Source: Trichobilharzia regenti (taxonomy: Eukaryota; Platyhelminthes; Trematoda; Strigeidida; Schistosomatidae). From it: a DNA stretch of 64,000 bases. The stretch spans positions 147,513,632 through 147,577,631 of the forward strand of contig OX235270.1 in the NCBI GenBank assembly GCA_944472135.2, in the 5' to 3' direction. Of this stretch, positions 22,430-33,559 are shown in pieces. Below the pieces are notes generated by a model. That model did no database searches and was not told where the DNA came from. It saw nothing but the letters and a program-made list of their open reading frames with translations. Positions within the stretch are counted from its first letter, which is position 1, and the number at the start of each line of letters is the position of its first letter. The position numbers and the translations under genes are program-made.

Positions 22430-22690
22430 AAACTGGAGATTAAATACGCTAATCGAGGTGTACCAAGAACCTATCTCCCAAAAAATATGCAGAACAAAAT
22501 GGAAGGAAAATGGGTTGAACACATGCTTAAGTGACTACTGTGTAACTTCATCTGTCAATGAGGAAATACAAATTTGACATTGCACGCTGCTCATGGAACC
22601 AGCTAAGGCAGCCACAGAGCGAAAAGTGGAATGAAGGCGTGATGGTGAAGCCGTAGATCCTACGCGAATCTCAGAGATCTAATAATGGCT
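22430..22690 (+). mobile_element. Diverged RTE C-terminal fragment
   Basis: Resembles the RTE 3' end but is shuffled: GTGGAATGAAGGCG, GAAGCCGTAGATCC, and a terminal GAATCTCAGAGATCTAATAATG in place of the usual tail. Confidence 0.4.
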
Positions 22691-22789
22691 TATACACAGA
22701 AGGTTCAATTCTAAACAGTAAACAGAAAAAAATTAATATCGAGTGTTTCGATACAGTGAAAAAGGAGTGGTGTAACAAAGTCAACATAT

Positions 22790-23865
22790 AGATAAGATTA
22801 TGGGTATTCCATAACGGGAAACTCACGGAAGCCTTCGAATTGAGGACGAGAGTGAGACAAGCCGTCTGGCTGCCTACTATCACCAATGATCTTTCTGATT
22901 GCAGTAGACTGGATAATGCGACAGACAACAGTCAATGAGGAAACAGGCATAAAATGGACTCACACAAAAATAGAACTTCGAGGATATGAACTTCGCCAGC
23001 GATGATATATGTCTGATTTCTCACAAACTGGAAGATATGCAAGTGAAAAGCAACGAGCTGACAGAACAAGCATCCACAGAAGACAGGACTACAAGTGAAC
23101 ATAGATAAAACAGATGTGGTGATGAAGATTCCTGGCCAACACCAACAGCCTGCATAAATGGGAGGAACCTTCACCTACCCACCTATTTACATGGGAAGTA
23201 TCGTTTCAACTACAGGTGGACGGAACTGACGAGGATATCAAAGCAAGAATCATTGGAAAAGCAAGACAAGCTTGCATTACTCCTAAGTCTGTGTGGAAGT
23301 CAACAGCACTGCTCACCATCAAAAATAACATCAAGATTTTCAACTCCAATGTGAAGTCAGTCAGTACTACTCACCATACGGATGAGAGACTTGCACTGAG
23401 CGTCATAAACAGCATCTCAAACAAACTTCAGACCTTCATTAACAGTTGTCTTCGCTCAATACCACTCAAGATCAGATGGCCGGACAGAAAAGATCACCAA
23501 CATTGAGGGATCTCTGGCAATCAGCGAACCAACCAACACAGCCGGAACCGATTGTCAAACAAATAGGCAGGAAGAAATGGAGATGGATTGGATTGTGGCC
23601 ATACTCTGAGGAAACCATGAAGTGAGTGACATCACTAGACAAGCCATGGCTTGAGTGGAACCAGGCCGAAAGGGAAGCGGGTGGCGAGTTGGTCGTCAGT
23701 GCATGGGTGAGGGTGACTTGGAGGAGGTCATGTGAGGAGGAGATGAAGGCGTGTTGTCAGACTTTGAGCTGGGTGAAGACGCTGGCAGATAATCAAAGGC
23801 AATGGATACTTGGGCGGCTTAAGCCATATGTTCCTCTAGGACCTAAAAGAAACAATAATGATAAT
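22790..23865 (+). mobile_element. RTE LINE subfamily A, 3' part
   Basis: Collinear with 11240-12390. It has ATTCCATAACGGGAAACTCACGG, the region of the DWIM block, the short tetranucleotide site (CACCTACCCACCTA), then a 96-codon frame (23216-23506, ...LKIRWPDRKDHQH) and a 114-codon frame (23626-23970, WRRSCEEEMKACCQTLS). The 3' end is CCTCTAGGACCTAAAAGAAACAATAATGATAATAG. The frame breaks at the same GGATTGGATTGTGG duplication found in other subfamily A copies. Confidence 0.82.
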
Positions 23866-24109
23866 AGATCAGTTTTATATTTTAAGATAAGAATCAGCTC
23901 AAATAACGTAACCTTACCTCGTCATATATCACTGATTAATTCGTATACTGTACACATTCTTCATCGCTGAACCTCTTCAGTCTTCACCAAGCTTTTGAAT
24001 AAAGCTATGCCGTAGTACACAAGACTCAGAAGGCTACAAGCAGGGTTAGTAGTATGTCTTTCATCAGACTAGCTGACAGTATTTTACATAGGCTTTTAAA
24101 TTCGTGCCA

Positions 24110-24310
24110 CCAGTTAACTGTCATTTAGATGTTGCTCTATGCTTTGAAGTTTCAGTAGCAGTGGTTTGTTTTTTACTCGATGAAGTTGCCAGCCTCACAA
24201 GGAATCCTCCTACAGTACCCATCTAACTACCAGCCAAACTAAATTCAGGAATACTGCAGCTGTGAATCTAACCCAGACTGTGTGCATGGCTGACGGGCAT
24301 CTCACATCGA
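24110..24310 (-). mobile_element. Decayed SINE type B
   Basis: Shares TTGAAGTTTC.GTAGCAGTG and GTTGCCAGCC with intact type B copies (compare 62.9 kb), and ends in a decayed tRNA-like head (GTGTGCATGGCTGACG). Confidence 0.4.
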
Positions 24311-24429
24311 AACCACTGACGTACTGTTTAAATAAATAAAATACTACCTATCTATGATTTCTCCACCTCGTATACTAACCTGAAAAGCTGGAACTGTAAA
24401 TAAAATCAATATTTTTCTAAAATTAATCA

Positions 24430-24990
24430 TTGGCATGTAATTCAACAATGAAATTCGGATCTTCAATACAAACGTCAAATCAGTCAGTTCTTCTATACGA
24501 ATCAGAAACTTGGCGGGTGTGTCACAAAGAATATTTTCAACGGCCTGTTGCAGACCTTCATCAACAACTAACTGTCTTCGCTGGCTCTATACTCAAGATC
24601 AGATGGCCGGGCTGGAAACAATCACCAACAAGAAACTATGGCTGGGAACAGACAAAACAGTAACCAATCACCAACCAACAAATTTGCAGGAGAAAGTGGA
24701 GATGGATCGGACACTCGCTGAAGAGGCCACCGCTGAGTGACATCGCGCGCGCGTCAGGCCATTACTCGAGTGGAACCAGGCCGAAAGGGAAGCACGCGGC
24801 GAGTGGGAAGTCAGTGCAAGGGTGACATGCAGGAGGAGATCGTGTGTGTGAAGAGGAGTTGAAACAGTATGGACTAAGTAACATGGATGCAGGTGAAAAG
24901 TACAGCAGAAGGAAGACAGAAGTGGCAAGTGGAGACGTGCAGTTGAAGCACTATGTTCCACTAGGAATCCAAGGGAACAATAATAAATAA
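24430..24990 (+). mobile_element. RTE LINE subfamily B, 3' end
   Basis: Nearly identical to the reverse complement of 31840-32385, including a GCGCGCGCGTCAGG block. It encodes LKIRWPGWKQSPTRNYGWEQ and a C-terminal region broken by indels, and ends GTTCCACTAGGAATCCAAGGGAACAATAATAA. Within the pair, differences are a few substitutions and short indels. Confidence 0.82.
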
Positions 24991-25362
24991 TAATAATAAT
25001 GTATTTCTACACTGATATCATTGAGTAACTAACACTCATATTCCATGTCAACAATTGATATGTTTTCCTGATCTTGTTTCAATGGCGTATGAATGTAAAT
25101 ACAACTAGTTACAATCGTTTCAATGCATGAAAATACACATCTGGATTTTTCATCCTGAATAAATCACAGCTAGTCAATCTGACAATTTTCAAAACAGAAG
25201 CCTATTTCGATTTTTGATGTGCTACAGAGAATGAAGACTGATAGTAAATCGAAGACACCAATATCTGCAAGAAGCCCAATGTGATGAAAAAGGCTAACTG
25301 GAAACACCTCACAACTAATTGCGTACACATAAGCCGAAATTACACTGAACTTATCCTCTTTC
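24991..25362. other. No recognised feature
   Basis: AT-rich spacer between an RTE 3' end and the palindromic PLE terminus. Confidence 0.35.
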
Positions 25363-25540
25363 ATTGATATAAGTATAAATTTTGGGCACTGTGGTAGAGT
25401 GTAACTCCATTATGGATAAGATTTTATCTTTATAAATCACACAGTGCGGTACAGTTATATTAACTGATATTACATATTCTATTACTGTACAACACTGTGT
25501 GATTTATCAAAATAAAATCTTATCCATAATGGAGTTATCC
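25363..25540. repeat. Nested palindrome related to PLE terminus
   Basis: The outer arms 25402-25427 and 25512-25537 are perfect 26-bp reverse complements. Inner arms 25432-25446 and 25493-25507 (ATAAATCACACAGTG and its complement) are also perfect. The upstream ATTGATATAAGTATAAA...GGCACTGTGGTAGAGT matches the 10142 palindrome. Confidence 0.85.
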
Positions 25541-25744
25541 TCTCTCAAATCAAGTTATAATTGTCTGTAGAACAGTTATCTTTTACAGTGAGATCTACTT
25601 TTCTATAGGAAACCTTCCTAACAAAATGAGCATTCTCCATACTCTATAGATAAAAAGTGTGAAAGTTAGAAAAACATTTTCCAACCTAGTTGAAGATGGA
25701 TTTTAGTGGTCTACTGAGAAGTCCCATATATTTTGGTTGAACAC

Positions 25745-26010
25745 TAGTGTGATATGTCTAGTCCTTACTTTCGAGCAGACTGAATTCCATCAGTGAGATT
25801 TGCAATGTGGCCACCATTGTAGGTAGATCACCATCATGGTGCACATTGATTTGATGATATTAGATACTTGAAGGTAATCGGCAAGAAGCCTTGGTTGACC
25901 TGGGTTTCGTGCTAGTTGACACTCACCAGTCAGTCAGTCAGCAAGGCGTATGTGCAACCATGAAGGAACTCATGTCCCTTCTGAGATTGGAACTCGAGTC
26001 GTCCAGTGCG
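25745..26010. mobile_element. Inverted SINE type E halves
   Basis: 25745-25850 is the 5' block of SINE E on the plus strand (ACTAGTGTGATATGTCTAGTCC, split by a gap). 25860-26010 is its 3' block on the minus strand (GTGAGTGTCAACTAGCACG on that strand). The two halves are in opposite orientation, so part of the copy was inverted on insertion or later. Confidence 0.5.
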
Positions 26011-26047
26011 GTAGTCACAGACGTTACAACTGAGCTATTCGTACTTG

Positions 26048-26618
26048 CCTGTGGAGCCTTTAAAACAAAACAATTTAGCTCATCTAATACCCTGACTGCA
26101 ATGATTGTCAGGTCAAATACATAGGTCAAACTAGTAGAACAGGGGCAATCAGTCAGACTAGCCGAACATAAAAATCTGGCAGTAAAATCTAGATAAGTTG
26201 ACCCGAATAAGATACGAAATCTAGAGAATAGTTCAGCCGTAGATGGCACTCACTACATGCAGTTACACATAACCATGCAATAGGCTGGATAGGATAGGAT
26301 GACACTTTTAAAATCTAATGTCACAGGGTATAGGGAGAGATTGATAACAGAAGCTTTGTTTACCCAATCAACAGCAGATACACGTAATAGAAATGATTCA
26401 ACACCTGTCCAGCCAGATATCTGGAAAATTCTACTATCCCAATGACGACAAATAGGAGAGGACAAAGAAACTAAAAAACTAAAATTTCAAAGTCGTGTGA
26501 TCAAAATTGATATGATTATGAACAATAATGAATTGTGTTCGAAACTGTATCATTTAATAAATAATACTATTTCACTCATTGTGTGATACATCTAATAAGC
26601 AAATTAATATGGAATTAC
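26048..26618 (+). repeat. Left inverted arm of PLE family P3
   Basis: About 90% identical to the reverse complement of 27230-27795. It begins CCTGTGGAGCC, includes the endonuclease piece YIGQTSRTG (about 26118-26145) and noncoding terminus to GGAATTAC. A third copy without the endonuclease piece lies at 38915-39318. Confidence 0.85.
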
Positions 26619-26645
26619 TTACTACCACCACAGTGTCCAGGTTTT

Positions 26646-26689
<44 letters not shown>

Positions 26690-27229
26690 TGATGGAGGTT
26701 TAGTTCGGTAGCACAAGTTGTAAGCAGGCCACTATGAGGGAAAGGCCAATCTTTTAAGCCCACATGATACTAGACATCTTTTTCCCTTCAAACGTTTTGT
26801 TACCTTTGGCAAGTCATACACACAATGATCATAAATTGACTGTGTTCGAAATATCGTTGCTAGAATTCTCTTATGAAGCGCATAACGTATAGTATCTGTA
26901 ACTTGAGAACACACACACACAGAGACACGTGTATCATTCATTTATGTATCCCAACAGAAAATGAACTGGTTTTTTGACAACATTCTTTAAAATTATTGAC
27001 TCAATACTAAATAATAAAAATTTTCAAAAAAGTAATAAAAATATTATGATGAGTTCATGTACTCATTTTTCTCTTAACTAATGTTACTTTTTCTATTAAA
27101 AACATTATTCATGCGGTTCTCCGTAAACATCTGACATAACAGTTAACAAGAAAAATACGAAAATGACGGTTATCATATATGACACAGAAAGGAATACTTT
27201 TATTAATAATTTTCAACAACCTTTAATAT
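26619..27229. other. Spacer between P3 inverted arms
   Basis: Holds CCACAGTGTCCAGGTTTTAT, the PLE terminus motif also at 28890, a (TA)n tract at 26648-26682, and a TGATGGAGGTTTAGTTCG block repeated at 42900. No gene recognised. Confidence 0.5.
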
Positions 27230-28930
27230 GTAATTCCATATTAGTTTGCTTATTAGATGTATCACACAATGAGTGAAATAGTATTATTTGTTAGATGACA
27301 CAGTTTCAAACACAATTCATTATTGTTCATAATCATATCAATTTTGATCACACAACCTTGAAATTTTAGTTTTATAGTTTCTTTGTCCTCTCCTATTTGT
27401 CGTCATTGGGATAGTAGAATTTTCCAGATATCAGAGACAGGTGATGAATCATACCTATTACATGTATTTGCAGTTGATTCGATAAACAAAGCTTCTTTTA
27501 TCAATCTCTCCCTATACTCTGTGACATCAGATTTTAAAACTGTCACCCTATCCAATCCAATACTGTATGGCTGTGTGTAATTTCATGTAGTGAGTGCTAT
27601 CTACGGCTGAACTATTCTCTAGATTTCTTATCTTATTTGGGTCAACCAATCTAGATTTCGCTGCTAGGCTTTTATGTTCGGCTTGTCTGACTGATTGCCC
27701 CTGTTCTACTAGTTTGACCTATGTATTTGACCTGACAATCATTGCAGTCAGGGTATTAGATGAGCTAAATTGTTTTGTTTTAAAGGCTCCACAGGATTGA
27801 TCCTTTAACCGATAAAGTTTGTTTCTAATTGAGTTTGTGGGTTTAAATGCTACTTTTAATCCTGCCTTGTTAAGAATTCTGCGTAAGGTGGTTTCCGAGG
27901 TTCCTTCCTTGTATGGAATTACTACTGATGATTTAGATTCTTTATTGTTGGTGTTGTTATTAATATGATGATTATCACTATTATTATTACCATTATTATT
28001 GTTGTTATCATTATTATTATTATTATCACTATCGCTATTATTATTATTATTTATTTTATTTTTACATTTACTTACATATTTCTTGACTAATTTATCCGGG
28101 TAATTATTAAGTTTCAAGGCTTCTTTTATGTGTATCCCTTCCTGTCGTAGATTTTCCTTGGTACTACTTAGTTTTGTGCTCTGTCATTCAAACATTTCAC
28201 CAATCCTATTTTTACTGACATAGGATGGGATGATCGGAAATCCAAATATCTGTTTGAGTGTGTGGGTTTTCTGTAAACACTAGTGTTTAACTTCCCATCT
28301 TCCTTCTTTTTTACGTTGCAATCTAACATTGGAAGTTCCCCTTCCTGACTTTCCAATTCATAAGTGAATTGAATTGCCTCTACCTTCGAGTTGATGTGTT
28401 CGAAAAATCTATCTATATCTTGTGTTCAGTGTACGGTGAATGTGTCATCTACATACCTCCACCATACTTTTGGGATGGGGGTGAACGTTTCAATCGGTAT
28501 GTTTTCCCACCTATCCATGAATATATCTGCTACAACCGGGGATATTGGTGATCCCATGGCAACTCCCTCAGTTTGTTTGTATATTTTCCCTTGGAATTTC
28601 AATACTGTAGAAGTCAGGCAAAGCTGCACTCCCAACATTATGTCCTCAAGTGGCACTTTTGTCCTAAGTTCGAGTTCTTGGTCAGAAATGAGTTCGTTTC
28701 TGACTGCCTCTAGAGCCATATTTATTGGTATACGTGTATGTGTGTAAACTGACAATGTCAAAACTAACCATGTTTTCTTCATTATCTAATTTTAAATTGT
28801 CTACTCTGTGTTTTAGTTCATAAGAATTAGTTAGTCTAGATTTCGAGTGATGTGTGATACAGCTAATAAACAAACTAATATGGGATTACTTACTACCATA
28901 ACCACAGTGTCCAAGTTTTACACATATATT
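27230..28930 (-). mobile_element. Penelope-like element family P3, RT to endonuclease
   Basis: On the minus strand: terminal sequence with CAAGTTTTACAC (about 28910), then RT from 28873 (MVSFDIVSLHT, a frameshift in an ACAC run, IYKQTEGVAMGSPISPVVAD, WWRYVDDTFTVH with the catalytic YVDD). Next is a connector (28168-28356, LDCNVKKKEDGKL, SVYRKPTHSNRY), then a linker with an Asn-rich tract (27719-28117), then VVIPYKEGTSETTLRRIL and VAFKPTN, and the endonuclease start CNDCQVKYIGQTSRTG in a shifted frame. The N-terminal domain is missing; the terminus abuts the RT directly. The element is frameshifted at least three times. Confidence 0.87.
27719..28117 (-). pseudogene. PLE linker region with Asn-rich insert
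   Basis: A 132-codon frame inside P3. Residues about 21-60 are almost entirely Asn with Asp and Ser, encoded by AAT/GAT repeats; then come ESKSSVVIPYKEGTSETTLRRIL and KVAFKPTNSIRNKLYRLKDQ, a conserved PLE block that leads into the endonuclease. The frame ends CGAFKTKQ..., where it slips relative to YPDCNDCQVKYIG. The Asn tract is unusual for this position. Confidence 0.75.
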
Positions 28931-29840
28931 GGATAAGTTTTTATTCACAAAGTAGACATTACAAGTGAAATCGCTTGAATACGCATAATGCATACTGTGA
29001 AGTCGAAGTTGAAACCTATAAAATTCAACAACGAGTTGTGCAGTTTGTTTTCTCCAGAATTTTCAGTAGAACGGTCATTGAACAAAAAATACTACTTTCG
29101 ATAACCTGCTATTTATCATCAGGCTCTACAGTTATATATCCATCCATAATAGTGAATGAATGAATTAGTGTTATTTAAACAACACCATGAATGTTGTTGC
29201 TTAAATAACATCTAATCAGTATTATTAGTAATGCTAGTGGATTACAGTTCGATAGAATCTACATAACAACACACACACTGAATGTCAGAGAAATCAGGAA
29301 AGGTAATGATACATAATCTCTACTGAAGGCCATAGCATATGTGATGGCTAGCTGGACTTGCTTCTCTTCTGTGAACAAAGCACTGGTTGTTTCACGCGAA
29401 TCGCGATAGCCTCTGATGTTCGGAGTACGCGGCACCTGCATATTTTTGACAGTTTATTTATCTGGTACCCAGTAGATGATGATAGGGAAGGATTCCTCAA
29501 TGCTGGCTGGCTTCGTGGTCGGCTGGTTTGAACCAGAAGGTCTAATATCCAAATGTTGATGGGAGATATTCTCGAGCGAGCACGAAAAATCAAGTTTCTA
29601 GAGCAACAGCCGATATAACTTGCTCCACGAGCGCAGTTGAATTGGTAGCTACAATTGAAAGTGGTTAGTCTAGGTACTCCATCTTTCGATCGAGGAATTA
29701 CCATCGGTTGTGTAGAAAATAAGACGTGAAGTTCCCTAGCATTAAAATTTTTTTGAACTGATTTTCTTAATTTCCTCGTAATTATTCCTTTTAAGTATAT
29801 CACCCTTCACAAAAGCTCTAGTAAAACAAATATATTTGAT
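28931..29840 (-). mobile_element. Penelope-like element family P5, terminal region and endonuclease
   Basis: The 29348-29803 minus-strand frame (151 codons) begins with a PLE linker block (RKLRKSVQKNFNARELHVLFST), then a GIY-YIG endonuclease (SYQFNCARGASYIGCCSRNL), and ends SEAIAIRVKQPVLCSQKRSK, the usual PLE C-terminus with its conserved Glu. 28931-29340 is noncoding terminal sequence, repeated at 62440-62830. The RT domain is missing. Confidence 0.82.
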
Positions 29841-29949
29841 AAAATTAAGAGATCATTATTAACTCTCCATTCAAAATTGTTGGAATGCTAAATGTGTTAG
29901 ATTAACAGCCCCTTAACGAAATAGTTTTCTTGTTAAGTAAACTGTTTAA

Positions 29950-30187
29950 TGCGTCGGTGGCACAGCGGTTAGGACGCTCGCCGACCATGTACATGGTCCG
30001 GGGTTCGATCCCCGGCCGACGCACTCCTTTACCTCGCTAAACCAGAAATAATCCTGGTAAAGAGGAAAGGCTGGGCATGGGGCTAGCAACCCCATCCTGT
30101 AAAAACTAAACACTGCTATAGAAACTTCAAGCCTCTAGCTTGGAGCCCTATGTTCCACTGGGAACGTGAAGGAAAAATTATTATTAT
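29950..30187 (+). mobile_element. SINE type B with 12-bp target-site duplication
   Basis: A well-preserved copy. The exact duplication TAAACTGTTTAA lies at 29938-29949 and 30188-30199. The head (29951-30024) folds like a tRNA: acceptor GCGTCGG/CCGACGC, T arm CCGGG-GTTCGAT-CCCGG, D-like AGCGGTTAGG. It resembles tRNA-Gly, but the anticodon arm is a 6-nt-loop hairpin (GACCA..TGGTC), so it is not a working tRNA. The A and B boxes would make an internal pol III promoter. The body follows, ending CCCTATGTTCCACTGGGAAC and (ATT)n, like the RTE LINE 3' end. Confidence 0.92.
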
Positions 30188-30199
30188 TAAACTGTTTAA

Positions 30200-30859
30200 C
30201 TAACCTGACAAAAGATGTTTACCTATAGGCATGTTCTTATAAAAGCTAAGTAGTACCTGTTAAGCAGATCAAATAATAGGTTGGTAGATTTCACAGTTAG
30301 CTCATGCACAGTTCTAAGGTTATGACCATCCACCAGAGAAAAACTGCGATCTTAGCCTTCATTTTCTTTTAGGAGGTCGGATAACAGCATCTCTCAAGTT
30401 CGGAAATACTTGGGTAAAGTTTGATGACAAGATGAAGTGAAAATTGATAACTGAAATGGGACCGGGAGCTATATCCCTCGCAGATAAGTGGGTTAAGATC
30501 TGATTACAAGAAGCTTATCTGTATGCAACAGTACCTAAACTAGCAAAGTTGCTATCCTCTCTGGTATAAAAAGGCGGTGGTAACGAATACTCCTTAAGAC
30601 TTTCTGAACGCATTTAGACTGAGGGTTGTATTGAAAAAGAAATGTAAAACCTTAGATACAGCAGCTATGAAATGAGTGTTTCACACATCCAATCAGCAGC
30701 TAAACAGTTCGTTTTTACATAACTTTATCACTCAAGTGTGACTGCCAAATTCTAATTATTAAGCAAAGCTTCAGCGTCAAAGTAAGCTTATTTTCATTGG
30801 AGAAAACGATATTTCTTTTGTTCTACAAAAATCCTCACAGCATCCAAACGATAGTGCTG
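30200..30859. other. No recognised feature
   Basis: No gene or repeat family recognised. The open frame at 30794-30979 on the minus strand has no recognisable motif. Confidence 0.35.
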
Positions 30860-31100
30860 CATCCCACTGTTTACCAGTTTACGTTTACATGTGGATCGGC
30901 CCATAGAAATCTTTACCTTCGGGGCTACAAAATACATTCTGTAGTGCCTACAATAGGTGCCCTGCATCATTTCATGCAAAGCACAACATGCACACCAGTC
31001 ATGAAATCGATTTTAACAGTACATTTAAATCTATACATAATAAAGGTCACATCGTGTATGTAAACCCATTGAAGTCATTATCATAAAAGGGGTTTAAGCC
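30860..31100 (+). pseudogene. Possible decayed PLE endonuclease
   Basis: The frame reads VYQFTFTCGSAH, matching the start of PLE GIY-YIG domains (YQFTC-CG), but the following YIG is lost. In another frame TSHEIDFNSTFKSI resembles the GH-x-N-FK block. Weak. Confidence 0.35.
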
Positions 31101-31439
31101 TGTTCCCTTGGCTTACACAGATTCAACTGATTTCAAGTTTGATCATGAAGTGGCCTCAGTTAGACTACAGGAATATAAGACACAAAAATTTGCTATTTGT
31201 TTGTTATTTCTCTGCCCCTGCTCTAATAATTCAACTTTAAAATCAAGTATTATTATTATACACAGTGATATTTTTTCACCCTATCTTAATTTGTTCATTT
31301 TTATCCTTTTTTTTACCTTTTGACTGTGACTTTGGATTCATAAATAAAAATTGACCTATATCGATTTAATCTTGACCCATAGTACCCTGTTACATTTAAC
31401 AAAAGAATCTTTATCGCTTGTTGATCACGCTGAAATCAC

Positions 31440-31670
31440 GAAGTGGTAGAAGTTAGAATTCATGAGTTGGACATTGAATTAGGATCCCAGTGGCTGAATG
31501 GGTATTCGAACTTGTCTTGTAACCAGGAGGTAGTGAGTTCTAAACCCTCTGTGATGAGTGCGTACTACCGATGATTCCCATAAAAAACTAGGATGAAACA
31601 ACTGGCTGTCCAGTACTCTTTGCTGGTTTTCAATAGTTCTCGAATTGATATATCAGTCCGTGGTCAAACT
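31440..31670 (+). mobile_element. SINE type C
   Basis: AGAAGTTAGAATTCATGAG, tRNA-like boxes, GTACTACCGATGATTCCC (U4 of the hammerhead core is C, A9 region altered), GGATGAAACAACTGGCTGTCC, CAGTACTC and the usual tail. Confidence 0.72.
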
Positions 31671-31837
31671 CGAAAACCAAATCAAATTATTACAATTCAA
31701 CTCTTGAAAAAAATATTTATACCATGTACATGCGTGAGCGACTAAAATGTCCCAAATGAGTTGCTTAAATACATTTCACATTTCACGATGAATTACATCC
31801 TCCTGTAATATTGATACAACAAAGTTATCAACATTCA

Positions 31838-33010
31838 TTATTATTATTATTGTTTCTCTTGAGTTCCTAATGGAACATAGGGCCTCAACTGCACGTCACC
31901 ACTTGCCACTTCTGTCTTCCTTCTGCTGTACTTTTCACCTGCATCCATGTTACTTAGTCCATACTGTTTCAACTCCTCTTCACACACACGATCTCCTCCT
32001 GCATGTCACCCTTGCACTGACTTCCCACTCGCCGCGTGCTTCCCTTTCGGCCTGGTTCCACTCGAGTAATGGCCTGACGCGCGCGCGATGTCACTCAGCG
32101 GTGGCCTCTTCAGCGAGTGTCCGATCCATCTCCACTTTCTCCTGCAAATTTGTTGGTTGGCGATTGGTTCTTGTTTTGTTTGTTCCCAGCCATAGTTTCT
32201 TGTTGGTGATTGTTTCCAGCCCGGCCATCTGATCTTGAGTATAGAGCCAGCGAAGACAGTTAGTTGTTGATGAAGGTCTGCAACAGGCCGTTGAAAATAT
32301 TCTTTGTGACCCACCCGCCAAGTTTCTGATTCGTATAGAAGAACTGACTGATTTGACGTTTCTATTGAAAACCTGAAGCAATGTGGTTGTAGATGCTGAG
32401 TGACGAAGATTTCCAGATTGATTTCAGGTTGATGAATGTGTTTCTCGCCTCCACCCGATTCTCGCTCGATTTGACATCCTCGTCCGTTCCGACTTACTGT
32501 AGTTGAGACAATGCTCCCTAGATAAGTGAGTGAATGAAATTACCTCTTTCAAATCCCTCCCGTTGATGGTGATTGACGTTGGATGTTTCTGTTGTTGTTG
32601 TTGTTGGTTGGTTGGTTCTTTTCATCACCTCCGTCTTGTCTATGTTCACATGGAGTCCTGTCTTCGCTGACGGCTTCTTTGACTAGTTTTCCGGTCGGTT
32701 TTGGCTTGTAAGTATTCGATTTTGTGTAAGTGACATCAAACATAAATCATCCAAGCGCGAAATCCAGGCCTTCTATGTTCTTCATGTCGGTCCAGGATAT
32801 TCCTGTCTTCTCGTTTCCCACTCACTGTCTGACGCATAATCCAGTCAGTCCACCACATTTAGGAATATGATTCATTGGTGATAATGAGCACCCTTGTCTG
32901 ACTCCTGTGTTTACTCCAAACGCCTCGCTGAGTTTTTTCCGTTGTAGATCACTTGACATGTGCCGCCGTTGTCGTACAGATAGCTGTTGAAAAAGGTTGA
33001 TGAATATCGA
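31838..33010 (-). mobile_element. RTE LINE subfamily B, RT to 3' end
   Basis: 3' end at 31838 ((ATT)n). The C-terminal part (32006-32381) is close to 24430-24990. Upstream on the minus strand are a QQQQ...-rich connector (32590-32620), the FADD region, a VDWIM-type block (32790-32850) and YNGKN near 32950. It is truncated at 33010 within the RT domain. Confidence 0.8.
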
Positions 33011-33559
33011 AATTCATAAAAGGGGACTAATTGCTTTGAAGTATTCTTCACAGTCTCATGAAATTACACACAGAAAACTAAATATGCCTGGGGATTCAGT
33101 TGGTAAATAACACTAAATTATTGCGTGTACAACTGTCTTTATAGTAACACAAAACATTCAATAAAAAATTGAACAAAACAGTTAGTTAAAGTCTGGTTTA
33201 ACAGTTGCCTGTCAACACTGCGTAGCTCTGGAACAGTACAGAGATGTCAAATACCAACAGTCTGCAGACTAGTTTGGTGGCATTTGTTCTGACTAATCTT
33301 AGATGCGTACACAAGTCTTCTCTTAAAGTAGTTGACAATACCAAATCAGAGTGTGATACCAATGAAATCTTTCTGAAATATGTCTCAATAACAAACCCTC
33401 AATCTATTCAATATAAAATGCACAGTGAACCAGTGTGGAATTTGTTCGTTTCTTTGTAAAAATATGTTGATGACTTCAGTGAAGCATTGAATAACAGAAA
33501 TACACATAAAATACGTATGTATATGTCTGAAGAATTATGCAAGAAACGTCCATCTAACT
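33011..33559. other. No recognised feature; one anonymous open frame
   Basis: 33244-33459 is a 71-codon plus-strand frame (MSNTNSLQTSLVAFVL...) without recognisable domain or repeats. I would not call it a gene. Confidence 0.3.

Noticed and set aside
26048..27795. MITE or DNA transposon with about 570-bp terminal inverted repeats
   Set aside because: The arms encode the start of a GIY-YIG endonuclease and match the PLE terminus, so PLE ends explain them.
29951..30024. Functional tRNA gene
   Set aside because: Acceptor and T stems fold well, but the anticodon loop is six nucleotides and the sequence is the head of a SINE with target duplication; other heads in the window are similar but decayed.
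30794..31063. Overlapping genes on both strands
   Set aside because: No motif on the minus strand; the plus frame has only a weak PLE endonuclease resemblance.
31870..32232. 120-codon plus-strand protein
   Set aside because: Antisense shadow of an RTE C-terminal region; the same antisense frame appears at 24668-24961 and 56273-56572.
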